Position numbers and translations under genes: made by a program
Notes under the pieces: model-generated
Databases searched by the model: none
Told to the model about the DNA's origin: nothing
What the model saw: the letters and a program-made list of their open reading frames with translations, nothing else
Shown: one piece after another, positions 8,193-17,027 of the stretch
Numbering within the stretch: the stretch's first letter is position 1
Layout of the letters: every line of letters starts with the position of its first letter
Origin: Rhodobacter sp. Har01
GTDB taxonomy: Bacteria; Pseudomonadota; Alphaproteobacteria; Rhodobacterales; Rhodobacteraceae
Direction of reading: 5' to 3'
DNA length: 64,000 bases
Assembly: GCF_020564565.1 (NCBI RefSeq)
Contig: NZ_JAJCTD010000005.1
Span: 264,121-328,120, forward strand

Positions 8193-10211
8193 TCACTCGA
8201 CGGTGAAGGGCACGCTGCCGCGCAGGATGGCCTCGTCCTCGCGGAAGAAGGCGCGCACTTCGTAGGCGCCGGGGGCGGCGGGCGCGACCAGGGTCAACGT
8301 GCCCTGGCGCGCGGCCTCGGTGTACTTGTAGGTCAGGTAGCGCCCGTTCGATGACCCGGCCTCGGTGGTGCAGAGATAGTCCGAGGCGTCGCCGAACATG
8401 CCGGAATAGGTGACGGTGATCGTCGCGCCGGGGGCGTAGGTGGTCTGGTCCAGCACCAGCGTCGCCCGAGCACTGTCGGCGGGGCCACCGGCGGGCGGGA
8501 CGGGCGTTTCCGGGACCGGGGTCACGGCCGGGGTTCCGGCGACGGTGATCGGCAGGCTGGCCCGCAGCACCGTCTCATCCTCGTCGAAGAACGCCCGCAA
8601 CTCGTAGGCGCCCGGCGTCGAGGGCGCGGCCAGCGTCAGCGTGCCTTCGCGCGCGCCACCGGCGTAGGAATAGGCCAGGTAGTGCGCATTCGACGCACCG
8701 GCAGCGGCCGTGCAGACATAGTCCTGATCGCTGCCCGACAGGCCCGAGAAATGCACCTGGATCGTCTCGCCCGGCGCGAAGACGGTCTTGTCCACGCGAA
8801 GCGTGGCCAGCGCCAGCTCGACCGAGAAATCGTGCCAGAGCACCACCGGATCGGCGGCCTCCGGCGGCTGCACCTCGGCGCGGACCTGATAGACGCCGGG
8901 CACCGCGCGGCCGGCGATGTCGATCGTCACCGGGCCCTTGGCGGCATCGTCCACCCAGGCCGAGGCGATGAACCCGCCGGTACTTGCATCCTGCACCGTC
9001 AGGCGGCCCGTGGTGCCGGCGGGCAGGTTCACCAGGCGGGCCGTTACCGGCGCGGTTTCCGCAATCCGGGTGGCCTCAAGCTCAAGCCGCGGGCCGGCGA
9101 CCATCGCGCGCGCATCGGCGGCATAGGCGCCGTCGGGAAACAGATCGAGATAGTCCTGCGCCCCGACTCCGCCCGCGGCCCGGATGGCCAGGATGAGATC
9201 GGTCTCTTCGGCCGGTGCCGCGGGCTGGACGGCGGCCTTGGCCAGAAGCGCGGCGTCAAAGGCCTGCGGGTCAAGCGGGGGCAGCGCAGCGGCGATTTCG
9301 GTGGCGATTTCGGCAGCGGGCGGGGCGGGCTTTGGCAGCAGATTGCGCCCATCGGGGTAGACCAGGGCAAAGCCGGTGCCGCCGAACAGACGGTCAAGGT
9401 AGACCAGGGCGAACAGCTCCGGCGGCTTGTCCGCCGCGTCCGCGCCGAACACCGGCACCACTTGCACGCTGGCGAACAGCGGCGCGCGGCTGTAGCCGGC
9501 AAGGGTCGCTGCCGCCTCGGGCCAGGCGGTCCGGGCCGCATCCAGCGTCAGGGCGTCCTGGCCAGCCTGTGCCGCGAACCCAGCGACCAGCGTCTCGGGG
9601 CGGGCGTCGGACAGGAATTGCAGCTCGCCCTGTTTCCGCGCCGCGGCGGAAAGCCAGGCATATTCAGCGGCTTCGGGCAGCGTCAGGCCCAGGGTGGCCG
9701 GATCGAAGGGCGCAGGGTCGGGGCTCAGCGAGGCCCCGCCCGGCCGTTCGGGAAAGCGGTCGGCCGCCAGCCGTGCCTGCGGATCGGACGAGGCCGCCGC
9801 GGCCGCCCAGGCGCCGTCGCGCACCGCCGACACGCGGTCGCGCAGCAGTCCGACCAGCCGTGGCGTGTCGGTCCGGTCGGGCGCCATCTTCGCCAGCGCA
9901 TAGGCCGCGGCCGACCGCAGTTCGGGCGCCTCAGAGGCCAGATAGGCGCGCACGAGCTCGATGAAGGCCCCGCGGTCGCGGGTCTGCCCGGCTTCGGCGA
10001 TGGCGTTGGCGACGATCGCCACCGCGCGGCCCCGGGCCAGGCCGCAGGCGCCCGACTGCGGCGCGTCGGCGCAGACCTGCCGCGCCTCGTCGGCCACCAG
10101 GGCCAGCATCGCCGCTGCCTCGGCCTCGACATCAAGGTCCTGCGCCGGGCCGGCGCCGGCCAGACCCGCCGCGACGGCAAGACCGCAGAGGACGGCGCGC
10201 ATCGCTGTCAT
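8193..10211 (-). CDS. Exported protein with two C-terminal Ig-like repeats
   Basis: A 672-residue protein with an N-terminal signal peptide (MRAVLCGLAVAAGLAGAGPAQ), hence periplasmic or surface located. Residues 25-160 are helical and HEAT-like (SAAAYALAKMAPD). The C-terminus carries two tandem beta-sandwich repeats of about 90 residues, at roughly 455-545 and 580-670, each with APGxTIxVxxSG, DYxCT, AxxGTLTLxAPxxPGAYELRAFF and a two-Cys-free edge strand. The ATG at 10211 overlaps the stop of the upstream gene (ATGA); ATG at 10202 is an alternative. No family assignment is made; possibly a binding or adhesion role. Confidence 0.7.
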   Translation of the reverse strand: MTAMRAVLCGLAVAAGLAGAGPAQDLDVEAEAAAMLALVADEARQVCADAPQSGACGLARGRAVAIVANAIAEAGQTRDRGAFIELVRAYLASEAPELRSAAAYALAKMAPDRTDTPRLVGLLRDRVSAVRDGAWAAAAASSDPQARLAADRFPERPGGASLSPDPAPFDPATLGLTLPEAAEYAWLSAAARKQGELQFLSDARPETLVAGFAAQAGQDALTLDAARTAWPEAAATLAGYSRAPLFASVQVVPVFGADAADKPPELFALVYLDRLFGGTGFALVYPDGRNLLPKPAPPAAEIATEIAAALPPLDPQAFDAALLAKAAVQPAAPAEETDLILAIRAAGGVGAQDYLDLFPDGAYAADARAMVAGPRLELEATRIAETAPVTARLVNLPAGTTGRLTVQDASTGGFIASAWVDDAAKGPVTIDIAGRAVPGVYQVRAEVQPPEAADPVVLWHDFSVELALATLRVDKTVFAPGETIQVHFSGLSGSDQDYVCTAAAGASNAHYLAYSYAGGAREGTLTLAAPSTPGAYELRAFFDEDETVLRASLPITVAGTPAVTPVPETPVPPAGGPADSARATLVLDQTTYAPGATITVTYSGMFGDASDYLCTTEAGSSNGRYLTYKYTEAARQGTLTLVAPAAPGAYEVRAFFREDEAILRGSVPFTVE

Positions 10212-10927
10212 TTGTCCATGTAGGTCTGCATGATGGCCTTGATGGCGATGATCCGGCGATTGCAGGCCGCGCGGTTGCCCTTGCAGGCGTAATCGGTGTC
10301 GGTGCAGAAGGTCATCCGCACGAAGCCGGGGTTGGTGGTGGTCAGGAAGCGCTCCGTCCCGGTCTGGCTGGCGTAAGAGCCGATGAAGCCGAAGACCGAC
10401 GCCGCCTCCATGACCGCGATGACGAAATCGACGTCGCCGGTCTTGTTCGGGTTGATGCACTTGGTCATCATGTCATGCACGCAGTCCATCGCCGGCTTGC
10501 GGAACATCTCGCGCACGCGCGCGCGATCGGCCTCGGAGATCTTGCCGGCCTTGATCAGACTGGCGGCGCGGGCCGAAAAGGCGCTGTAGGCGTTCAGGAA
10601 ATCGCGGCAGTCGCGCATCGGCGGCAGGGTGAACTTGCGGGTCTCCTCCTCCATGCACTCCTTCAACCGGGCCACCGACTCGGTGATCGCGGCCTTGCGG
10701 GCGCGATTGCCTTCCTTGCCGGCCGACTTGATCGCCTTGGCGGCGTCGGCCATGGCCTTGGCGTAATCGGCAGCAGAGAAGCTGGGCCGTGCCGGGTCTT
10801 CCCCGCATTTGGCGGCGATGCGCGTGTAGGAGGGCTGCTTGTCGGTCAGATCCTGGGCTCGCAACGGGGATGCGGCGACGACGGCCGCAACGGCCAGCAG
10901 CAGAAGCGCGCGACGAACAAAGGACAT
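10208..10927 (-). CDS. Exported cysteine-containing protein of unknown function
   Basis: A 239-residue protein with a signal peptide (MSFVRRALLLLAVAAVVAASPLRAQ) and a mature part that is Lys/Arg-rich and helical, with about seven Cys (for example KCGED, KECMEE, DCRDF, DCVHDMMTKC, FCTDTDYACKGNRAAC), suggesting periplasmic disulfides. It is not recognised as a known family. Its stop overlaps the start of the Ig-like-repeat protein, so the two are probably made together. The upstream extension of the frame to 11167 is antisense-like and rejected because the signal peptide starts at 10927. Confidence 0.75.
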   Translation of the reverse strand: MSFVRRALLLLAVAAVVAASPLRAQDLTDKQPSYTRIAAKCGEDPARPSFSAADYAKAMADAAKAIKSAGKEGNRARKAAITESVARLKECMEEETRKFTLPPMRDCRDFLNAYSAFSARAASLIKAGKISEADRARVREMFRKPAMDCVHDMMTKCINPNKTGDVDFVIAVMEAASVFGFIGSYASQTGTERFLTTTNPGFVRMTFCTDTDYACKGNRAACNRRIIAIKAIMQTYMDK

Positions 10928-10970
10928 GCGACCCGCTCCGCGCTGGACCCGAAGATCAGATGGAACGCTA

Positions 10971-12317
10971 TCATGGGGTGAGAGGGCTGTAAATCGGCGG
11001 CCCCGCCTCAAGCAGCCGAAGGGCGTTCCGCGCCTCGGCGTTCGCCGGGTCAAGCGCCAGCGCGCGGCGCAGCGTGGCGCGCGCGGCGGCAGCGTCGCCG
11101 GCATTGGCCTGCACCAGACCCAGCAGGACCAGCGGCCGCGCCTCGCCGGGGGTCTTGGCCGCCGCATCGGCGAACAGCGCCACCGCGTCGGCGTAAAGGC
11201 CTGCGCGCTGAAACGTCATCGCGGCAAGGCCCAGGGCAAGGGCAGCCGCCAGCATGGCCCCCAGAACGGGCCCGGCCCGGACGCGGACCAGCGCACAGGC
11301 AACAAGCAACGCGAGACCGATGCCGGCCAGATACAGCGGCCGCACGGCCACCGGGTCCAGCCGCCAGATCAGGCTGTTCGCGGGGGCCAGGGCAAGCAGC
11401 GTCCACAGGACTGCCAGCGCCACCAGAGGCGCGCGGCGGCGCAGGCGCAGCGCGGCCAGTGCCGCCCCGGCCAGTGCCGCCAGCCGCAGCAGCGTCGGAA
11501 GGTCGGTCCAGCCGTAGATCACCGGCTGCGCCGGCACCGCGCTGATCCGCCAGGGCTGAAACCAGAGCCGCAGCATCTCGGTCACCGCGAAAAGGTTGCC
11601 GCGCAGCGCGTCGGCCGGGTCGCGCAGGGTCAGGCTGAAGGCGACCAGGTCTTGGTGACGCGGCAAGGCCGCCAGCAGCAGGGCTGCGGCCAGCGCCCCC
11701 AGCCAGACCGGTACGGCGCGGCGCAGGCCGCCGGGCGCCGGCAGGCACAGCTGCCAGGCCAGCAGCAACAGCGGCACGATCAGCGCCGTCTCGCGGGCCA
11801 GCGGCGCCAGGGCCGCAGACAGGAAGGCCGCAACGGGCCAGGGGCGCGGGCCGGTCGCCGCCCAGAGCGCGGCAAGCGACAGAACCCCCGACAGTCCGGC
11901 AGAGCGGCCCGAGACGTAGCTGACGGTTTCAGCCGAAGCCGGATGCACGGCCCAGAGCGCGGCCGTCAGCGCAGCCAGGCGCAGCGCGGCGAGCTCGGGC
12001 GTTCCGGCCAGGGTGGCGGCCCGCCGGACCAGCGCCAGGACCAGGGCGGTTGCCACCAGGTGCAGCGCCAGATTGACCGCGTGAAAGCCGAAGGGGTTTG
12101 GCCCGTGCAGCGCATCCTGCAGGGCGTAGCTGGCCTTGAGCAGCGGCCGCGCCATCTGCGGCAGGCGCTGGAAGAACTGCCCGGCCTGCGCCGAGGGGTT
12201 CCGCACGACATCGTTGAAGTCGTCATAGACAAAGCCGCCCCAAAGCGCCGGGGCATGGGCCAGGACCGCCAGACCCAGCACCAGCGCACAGACCCGGCGC
12301 GCCGACCGGTCCGGCAT
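10971..12317 (-). CDS. GT-C-type membrane protein with C-terminal TPR
   Basis: A 448-residue inner-membrane protein with about nine to ten hydrophobic segments and a C-terminal tetratricopeptide stretch (residues 375-440: RAGLYADAVALFADAAAKTP, GEARPLVLLGLVQANAGD, AARATLRRALALDPANAEAR). The first periplasmic loop starts FVYDDFNDVVRN, matching the acidic DD pair of GT-C glycosyltransferases of the TMTC/O-mannosyltransferase type. It may transfer a sugar from a lipid-linked donor to exported proteins such as the two encoded downstream. The start at 12317 (MPDRSARR) is chosen; an in-frame ATG at 12371 would precede it. Confidence 0.6.
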   Translation of the reverse strand: MPDRSARRVCALVLGLAVLAHAPALWGGFVYDDFNDVVRNPSAQAGQFFQRLPQMARPLLKASYALQDALHGPNPFGFHAVNLALHLVATALVLALVRRAATLAGTPELAALRLAALTAALWAVHPASAETVSYVSGRSAGLSGVLSLAALWAATGPRPWPVAAFLSAALAPLARETALIVPLLLLAWQLCLPAPGGLRRAVPVWLGALAAALLLAALPRHQDLVAFSLTLRDPADALRGNLFAVTEMLRLWFQPWRISAVPAQPVIYGWTDLPTLLRLAALAGAALAALRLRRRAPLVALAVLWTLLALAPANSLIWRLDPVAVRPLYLAGIGLALLVACALVRVRAGPVLGAMLAAALALGLAAMTFQRAGLYADAVALFADAAAKTPGEARPLVLLGLVQANAGDAAAARATLRRALALDPANAEARNALRLLEAGPPIYSPLTP

Positions 12318-12607
12318 GTCGGGCCGGTTGGCAGCGCAGCTGGCGGGGGGTGATGGACCTTGGCGCTGCACCGGCGAACCCGACCTTTCCGCAGCCCGGC
12401 CCGGGCCGACGCCGCGACGCTAGCGCAGCGCCGAAAACCCGTCCATCCCGGGCGGCCGGACGGACCCCGCCGATCCCCTGCGCCACGCCGAAACCGCGGC
12501 CTGCCCGCTGCCCGCCGGAGAATGGCATGATCGCGTGCGGTCCGGACGCTGCCCGAAGATCGGGCCGCAGCCGAACATCCGATTGGCCGAATGCCGCGGC
12601 GGTCGGC

Positions 12608-13840
12608 TCACGCGCATCCCTGGGCATCGCCGATGCGAAGCACCCGGCCATAGGGCGGATCGGTCCCCGCGCGCGGCACCGCCCAAAGCAGGGGAAACCC
12701 CGGTGCGGGGGGCAAGGGCGCGTCGAGATCGGTCAGGATCACGGCAAGCGAGGGGCGCAGCTTTGCGGCCTTATGGAACAGATCATGAAAATCGGTGCCG
12801 CCGCCGGTGCGGAGCTGCCCGTCGCGCAGGCCAGTCCAGCCGGTCTGGTCCAGCCGCTCTTCGGCGAAGACCACCTCGTCGAAGGCCAAGAGATGCGCCT
12901 CGGCGCCGGTGCGGCGGGCAATGGCCTCGGCCTCGGCGGTGAACAGCCGCAGCGTCTGGGCGTCGATCGATGACGAGGTGTCGAGGCCGATCACGATGCG
13001 GGGGCGGTGGTCCATCCGCTGCCGGCCCGGTTCGAACACCGGGACGGGGCCGCCGGTGCGCTCGGCCTCGGCCATGCGGGCGACCCAGCGGCCCGAGGGG
13101 CGGCGCCAGCTGAGGTGCGGGCGTTCGGTCAGCGCGCGGGCCAGAAGGCCGCGCAGGTGCACCTCCCACGGCACGCTGTCGGGGGCCAGGTCGGCCAGGA
13201 TCGCGCCCAGCCGGCCGATGCCGGTGCCGGCCTTGCGCCCGGCCTCAAGCGCGCGGAGGATGTGGTTGCGCCAGTCCGAGGCGGATTGCGCGCGGCCTTC
13301 GTCCTGTGGTTCCCCGGCGGCCAGGTCCACCGCAAAGCCCCGCGTCCTGCCCCAGTCGCGCAGCCGTTCGGCGCGCTTGGGGTCGCTGTGCAGGGCCATC
13401 GCCAGGCGGTCGGCGTCCCAGCGTTCCAGCGCGGCAACGGGGCTGGGTTCGGGTATCCCGGCCTGCTCCAGCAGGTCGGTCAGGGTGACGGCAGGGCGCG
13501 GGATGGCGTGGCCGGCCAGGATCAGCGTGTCGTTGATGATGCCGTCGGCAGCCAGGCCGAAGAGGGCGGCGTCGAAGGCCGTGCCAAGGCGTTCGGCCAG
13601 CGCCGCGGACCGGGCCGAATGGCGCAGCGCCACATGCAGGACGTGATGCGCGACAAGGCCCACCTGTTCGGGCAGGGCCAGCCGCTCGAAAGCAGGGCCA
13701 TAGGTGATGGTGTCGCCCTCGGTGCGGGTCAGGCCGTCGCCGTCGCGGTGGCGGCACCACAGCGCCAGCACGGCAAGGGCGGCGTCCACCTCGCCCAGGT
13801 GCGCAATCGCCCGGGCCGCGCGGGCAGAGGGGCCGGTCAC
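12608..13840 (-). CDS. VWA-domain protein with DUF2201-type metallopeptidase-like domain
   Basis: A 410-residue cytoplasmic protein partnered with the MoxR ATPase gene that it overlaps (GTG start at 13840 inside GTGA). The N-terminal domain resembles the putative metallopeptidase domain of DUF2201 proteins, but the expected HExxH reads HHVLH (residues 65-69), followed by ALRH, so the catalytic Glu is absent. The C-terminal VWA-like domain has the metal-site DTSSS motif (IGLDTSSSID), GGGTDF and ILTDLDAP. MoxR/VWA pairs act as chaperone-like systems for metal or cofactor insertion into enzymes. The target here is unknown. Confidence 0.8.
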   Translation of the reverse strand: MTGPSARAARAIAHLGEVDAALAVLALWCRHRDGDGLTRTEGDTITYGPAFERLALPEQVGLVAHHVLHVALRHSARSAALAERLGTAFDAALFGLAADGIINDTLILAGHAIPRPAVTLTDLLEQAGIPEPSPVAALERWDADRLAMALHSDPKRAERLRDWGRTRGFAVDLAAGEPQDEGRAQSASDWRNHILRALEAGRKAGTGIGRLGAILADLAPDSVPWEVHLRGLLARALTERPHLSWRRPSGRWVARMAEAERTGGPVPVFEPGRQRMDHRPRIVIGLDTSSSIDAQTLRLFTAEAEAIARRTGAEAHLLAFDEVVFAEERLDQTGWTGLRDGQLRTGGGTDFHDLFHKAAKLRPSLAVILTDLDAPLPPAPGFPLLWAVPRAGTDPPYGRVLRIGDAQGCA

Positions 13841-14937
13841 GGCAGGCCGGCAGCCTGCCGCTCGGCGGCGTATCCGGCATAGGCGTCCGAAGTGGCGAAG
13901 GCCTCTTGCCAGCCCTTGTCCAGCGCGCGGCCGATCAGCAGTTCGAACCCGAAGCTGGCCAGGTCGGCCAGCGGCAGGCCCGGCGGAGCGCCGGGCAACC
14001 CGCGCAGGTCGGCGAGGATCTCGATGGCCTGCGGAAGGGTCTGTTCGGTGACCGACCCCACCAGGCCATAGACCAGCGCGGTCAGCCCGTGCAGCGTGCG
14101 GGGATACAGCGCTGCACGGTCTGCCCGCGGGGCGGCCAGCAGTGCGTCGATCTGCACGGTCGCCGCGATCTCGTCGGCCAGCAGCGCGAATTCCGCGGCG
14201 GGAGCGGCACCCACCGTGCCCGCGATCATCACCTGCCGCAGCGCCCGGTCGGACATACAAGTCATGATCTGGCTGACGCGGGTCCAGCTGCGCGGGGTGC
14301 AGGCGATCATCTGGCCGCGGCGCAGACTGTCTTCGGTGGTCTCCAGAAGGTCGGGCCGGGTGCGGATGAAGGCCGCGACCGAGGGGTGAATGCCCGCCGG
14401 CACGGCGTAATTCTTCAGCCAGTCGTCGGGGTTGGCCTGCATCACCATGTGGATCAGCCGGTCGCTGAGGGCGGTGCCCATGTCATAGGCGATGGCGCCG
14501 TCTTCCACCCGGTTGCCGGCGGCCACCACCAGCACGTTGGCGGGCAGCCGGTGGCGGCCGACGCGGCGTTCCTGCAACAGGCCATAGACGGTGGGCTGCA
14601 AGGCCGGCGCGGCCGAGGTCAATTCATCGAGGAACAGGATCGCCGGGGCCTCGGTATCGGGGAGGTCTTCGGGGCGATACCAGACGGTCTTGGCGGTGGC
14701 GTGGTCAAAGTAGGGCAGGCCGCGCAGATCCTGCGGCTCGATCGTGGTCAGGCGCAGATCGTACAGCTCGGCGCCGATGCGCCGGGCCAGGGTCTGCACA
14801 ACCTCGGTCTTGCCGACGCCGGGGCGGCCGTGCAGCATCCAGCTTGCGGTCATGCCGCCGGCGCGCTGCGCCTCCCACCCGGCGTGCAGCACGCGCAGCG
14901 CCTCGCCGGCCGAGATGGTGGTGGCATTCACGCTCAT
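13837..14937 (-). CDS. MoxR-family AAA+ ATPase
   Basis: A 366-residue AAA+ ATPase. Walker A is GRPGVGKT near residue 38, Walker B is ILFLDELTSA near residue 99, sensor-1 lies in VVAAGNR and the arginine finger region in MGTALSDRLIHM. It is flanked on both sides by genes that overlap its ends (VWA protein downstream, membrane protein upstream, both with four-base overlaps), so the three form one translationally coupled unit. MoxR proteins typically work with VWA partners to remodel or activate other proteins. Confidence 0.88.
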   Translation of the reverse strand: MSVNATTISAGEALRVLHAGWEAQRAGGMTASWMLHGRPGVGKTEVVQTLARRIGAELYDLRLTTIEPQDLRGLPYFDHATAKTVWYRPEDLPDTEAPAILFLDELTSAAPALQPTVYGLLQERRVGRHRLPANVLVVAAGNRVEDGAIAYDMGTALSDRLIHMVMQANPDDWLKNYAVPAGIHPSVAAFIRTRPDLLETTEDSLRRGQMIACTPRSWTRVSQIMTCMSDRALRQVMIAGTVGAAPAAEFALLADEIAATVQIDALLAAPRADRAALYPRTLHGLTALVYGLVGSVTEQTLPQAIEILADLRGLPGAPPGLPLADLASFGFELLIGRALDKGWQEAFATSDAYAGYAAERQAAGLP

Positions 14938-15620
14938 GATGCGGCTTTCTTTTCCAGGAAGGCGGCCAGCCGGGCATGGGCCGAAACCGCGCGCGCCTCT
15001 TGCGCGATGTCGCGGATGTAGGTGACGTCGCGGTGGTTGACGGCCAGCAGATCGCGCTCGGTGAAGCCGGCATCGAACAGGCCGTCCCGCAGGGCCGCAC
15101 GGTCCGCCGCGTCCAGCGACAGAAGGCGCGGCTCCGGCGTGTCGGTCTGCACCGAAACAAGGGTCAGCGGCGGAACCCGGGCCAGTTCGGACTGCTCGAC
15201 GACAAGGCGCAACTGGCCCTCGGTCAGGTTCTGGCGGGCGGCGATGCGGCGCAGGCAGGCACGGGCGCGGAAGGCCAGCGTGTCCAGCCGCCGGGCGGCC
15301 TCATCCGCGCCCACGGTGCGGGCGCGGGCGGCTTTCGACAGGCGCAGCAACTTAAGCTCGACCAGCGCGACCACGACCAGCATCAGGGCCGGCGCCTGCA
15401 TCACCAGCAGCACAAGGTCGCGCGACAGGAGGGGCATCACCACGAAAGGGCTGAGCGCCACCAGGTAGCGCAGCAGCTGCATTTCCACCATAAGCCGCAG
15501 CCAGACCCCAAGGCTCGCCCGGCGCGGCACCAGCAACACCCGGCCGAGGAACTTCTTCGGCAGGCTGCGGGTCTCAAGGACGCCGCGGTTGGCAATGGTG
15601 GCGTCCGTGACGATCAGCAT
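14934..15620 (-). CDS. Membrane protein of MoxR/VWA operon, unknown function
   Basis: A 228-residue protein with two or three hydrophobic segments between residues 40 and 90 (LLRYLVALSPFVVMPLL, LVLLVMQAPALMLVVVALVEL) and a cytoplasmic, charged C-terminal domain (residues 95-228). The C-terminal part is helical (AARRLDTLAFRARACLRRI) and includes a stretch like a small regulatory or binding module. First gene of the three-gene MoxR unit. Not recognised further; a membrane anchor for the ATPase/VWA machine is an inference from the context. Confidence 0.7.
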   Translation of the reverse strand: MLIVTDATIANRGVLETRSLPKKFLGRVLLVPRRASLGVWLRLMVEMQLLRYLVALSPFVVMPLLSRDLVLLVMQAPALMLVVVALVELKLLRLSKAARARTVGADEAARRLDTLAFRARACLRRIAARQNLTEGQLRLVVEQSELARVPPLTLVSVQTDTPEPRLLSLDAADRAALRDGLFDAGFTERDLLAVNHRDVTYIRDIAQEARAVSAHARLAAFLEKKAAS

Positions 15621-15954
15621 GGGGTCTCCGCCGCTTGTGCAATCATATAGCGGTGGTCGCAGGGGCGGCCAGTGCCCTGACGCCCGTATGGGGCGGAAGG
15701 CCGGCTTGCGCGGCTCCCCTGGAGAATGCTCCCGGACGCCCGCCGATCAGGGGGCCGGCCATTCCAGGCCAGGCCTTCGACACCTGCGGCACAGGCGGCC
15801 CCCTGCCACAGGAACAGGCCAAGGCCCCCGGCAACCCGGCGCCTCGCACTGCGGCAAAGTCGTCCAGCGCGAATATCCGGAATTGCGCGGGGGCGGGCGA
15901 AGGGCGCAAACAAGGACATTCCGCCGAGGAGGGCGGAGACCAGAGGAGATTCGC
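15621..15954. promoter_or_regulatory. Divergent intergenic region upstream of dctP
   Basis: A 334-base non-coding region between the minus-strand MoxR unit and dctP; it must hold both promoters. The dctP ribosome-binding site AGAGGAGA is just upstream of the ATG at 15955. I found no convincing sigma-54 (TGGCAC-N5-TTGC) element, although Rhodobacter dct genes are often controlled by a two-component system. Small dyads such as CCGCC/GGCGG around 15921-15936 are present. Confidence 0.5.
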
Positions 15955-16956
15955 ATGCTGACCCGTCGCACCCTGGCTGCCCTTGCGGGCGCCTCTGCCC
16001 TGAGCCTTGCCCTTGTCGCCCCGGCCCTGGCCGAGCCGATCGTCATCAAGTTCAGCCACGTCGTCGCCCCCGACACGCCCAAGGGCAAGGGCGCCGCCAA
16101 GTTCGAGGAACTGGCCGAGAAATACACCAACGGCGCGGTGGACGTCGAAGTCTACCCCAACAGCCAGCTGTACAAGGACAAGGAAGAGCTTGAGGCGCTG
16201 CAACTGGGCGCCGTGCAGATGCTGGCGCCGAGCCTTGCCAAGTTCGGCCCGCTGGGCGTGCAGGACTTCGAGGTGTTCGACCTGCCCTTCATCTTCCCCA
16301 GCTACGAGGCCCTGCACAAGGTGACCGAGGGCGAGGTGGGCAAGATGCTGTTCGGCAAGCTGGCCGAGAAGGGCATCACCGGCCTGGCCTACTGGGACAA
16401 CGGCTTCAAGATCATGTCGGCCAACAGCCCGCTGAACACGCCCGACGATTTCCTGGGCCTGAAGATGCGCATCCAGTCGTCCAAGGTGCTGGAAGCCGAG
16501 ATGAACGCGCTGGGCGCGGTGCCGCAGGTGATGGCCTTCAGCGAGGTCTACCAGGCGCTGCAGACCGGCGTGGTGGACGGCACCGAAAACCCGCCGTCGA
16601 ACATGTTCACCCAGAAGATGAACGAGGTGCAGACGCACGCCACGGTGTCGAACCACGGCTACCTGGGCTATGCGGTGATCGTGAACAAGCAGTTCTGGGA
16701 CGGCCTGCCCGCCGACGTGCGCGCCGGGATGGAACTGGCGATGGTCGAGGCCACCGCCTATGCCAACGGCATCGCCAAGGAAGAGAACGACAAGGCGCTG
16801 CAGGCGATGAAGGATGCCGGCACGACCGAATTCCATGACCTGACCGACGAAGAGCGCGCCGCCTGGGTGGCCGCGCTTGAGCCGGTGCATGACGAAATGG
16901 CCGAACGCATCGGCGCCGAGACCATCGCCGCGGTGAAGGCCGCGGTCAGCCAATAG
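15955..16956 (+). CDS. dctP: TRAP transporter substrate-binding protein DctP
   Basis: A 333-residue periplasmic solute receptor with a signal peptide (LALVAPALAEP). Typical DctP features are IKFSHVVAPDTPKGKGA, VYPNSQLYKDKEELEAL, GLKMRIQSSKVLEAEM with the carboxylate-binding Arg, and the C-terminal helices. Length equals that of Rhodobacter capsulatus DctP. It delivers C4-dicarboxylates (malate, succinate, fumarate) or a related organic acid to the DctQM permease. A strong hairpin after the stop separates it from dctQM, as expected for a receptor made in excess. Confidence 0.93.
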   Translation: MLTRRTLAALAGASALSLALVAPALAEPIVIKFSHVVAPDTPKGKGAAKFEELAEKYTNGAVDVEVYPNSQLYKDKEELEALQLGAVQMLAPSLAKFGPLGVQDFEVFDLPFIFPSYEALHKVTEGEVGKMLFGKLAEKGITGLAYWDNGFKIMSANSPLNTPDDFLGLKMRIQSSKVLEAEMNALGAVPQVMAFSEVYQALQTGVVDGTENPPSNMFTQKMNEVQTHATVSNHGYLGYAVIVNKQFWDGLPADVRAGMELAMVEATAYANGIAKEENDKALQAMKDAGTTEFHDLTDEERAAWVAALEPVHDEMAERIGAETIAAVKAAVSQ

Positions 16957-16970
16957 ACCCCGGTCGTCCG

Positions 16971-16994
16971 GGCGGCCCCTGATCCGGGGCCGCC
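16971..16994 (+). terminator. Hairpin between dctP and dctQ
   Basis: A perfect nine-base stem GGCGGCCCC/GGGGCCGCC with a six-base loop, followed by CTTTCCCCCC. It probably acts as an attenuator or an mRNA-stabilising 3' end so that dctP is expressed above dctQM. Confidence 0.7.
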
Positions 16995-17027
16995 CTTTCC
17001 CCCCTTTCCTGCCGTATGGGGGCAGCC

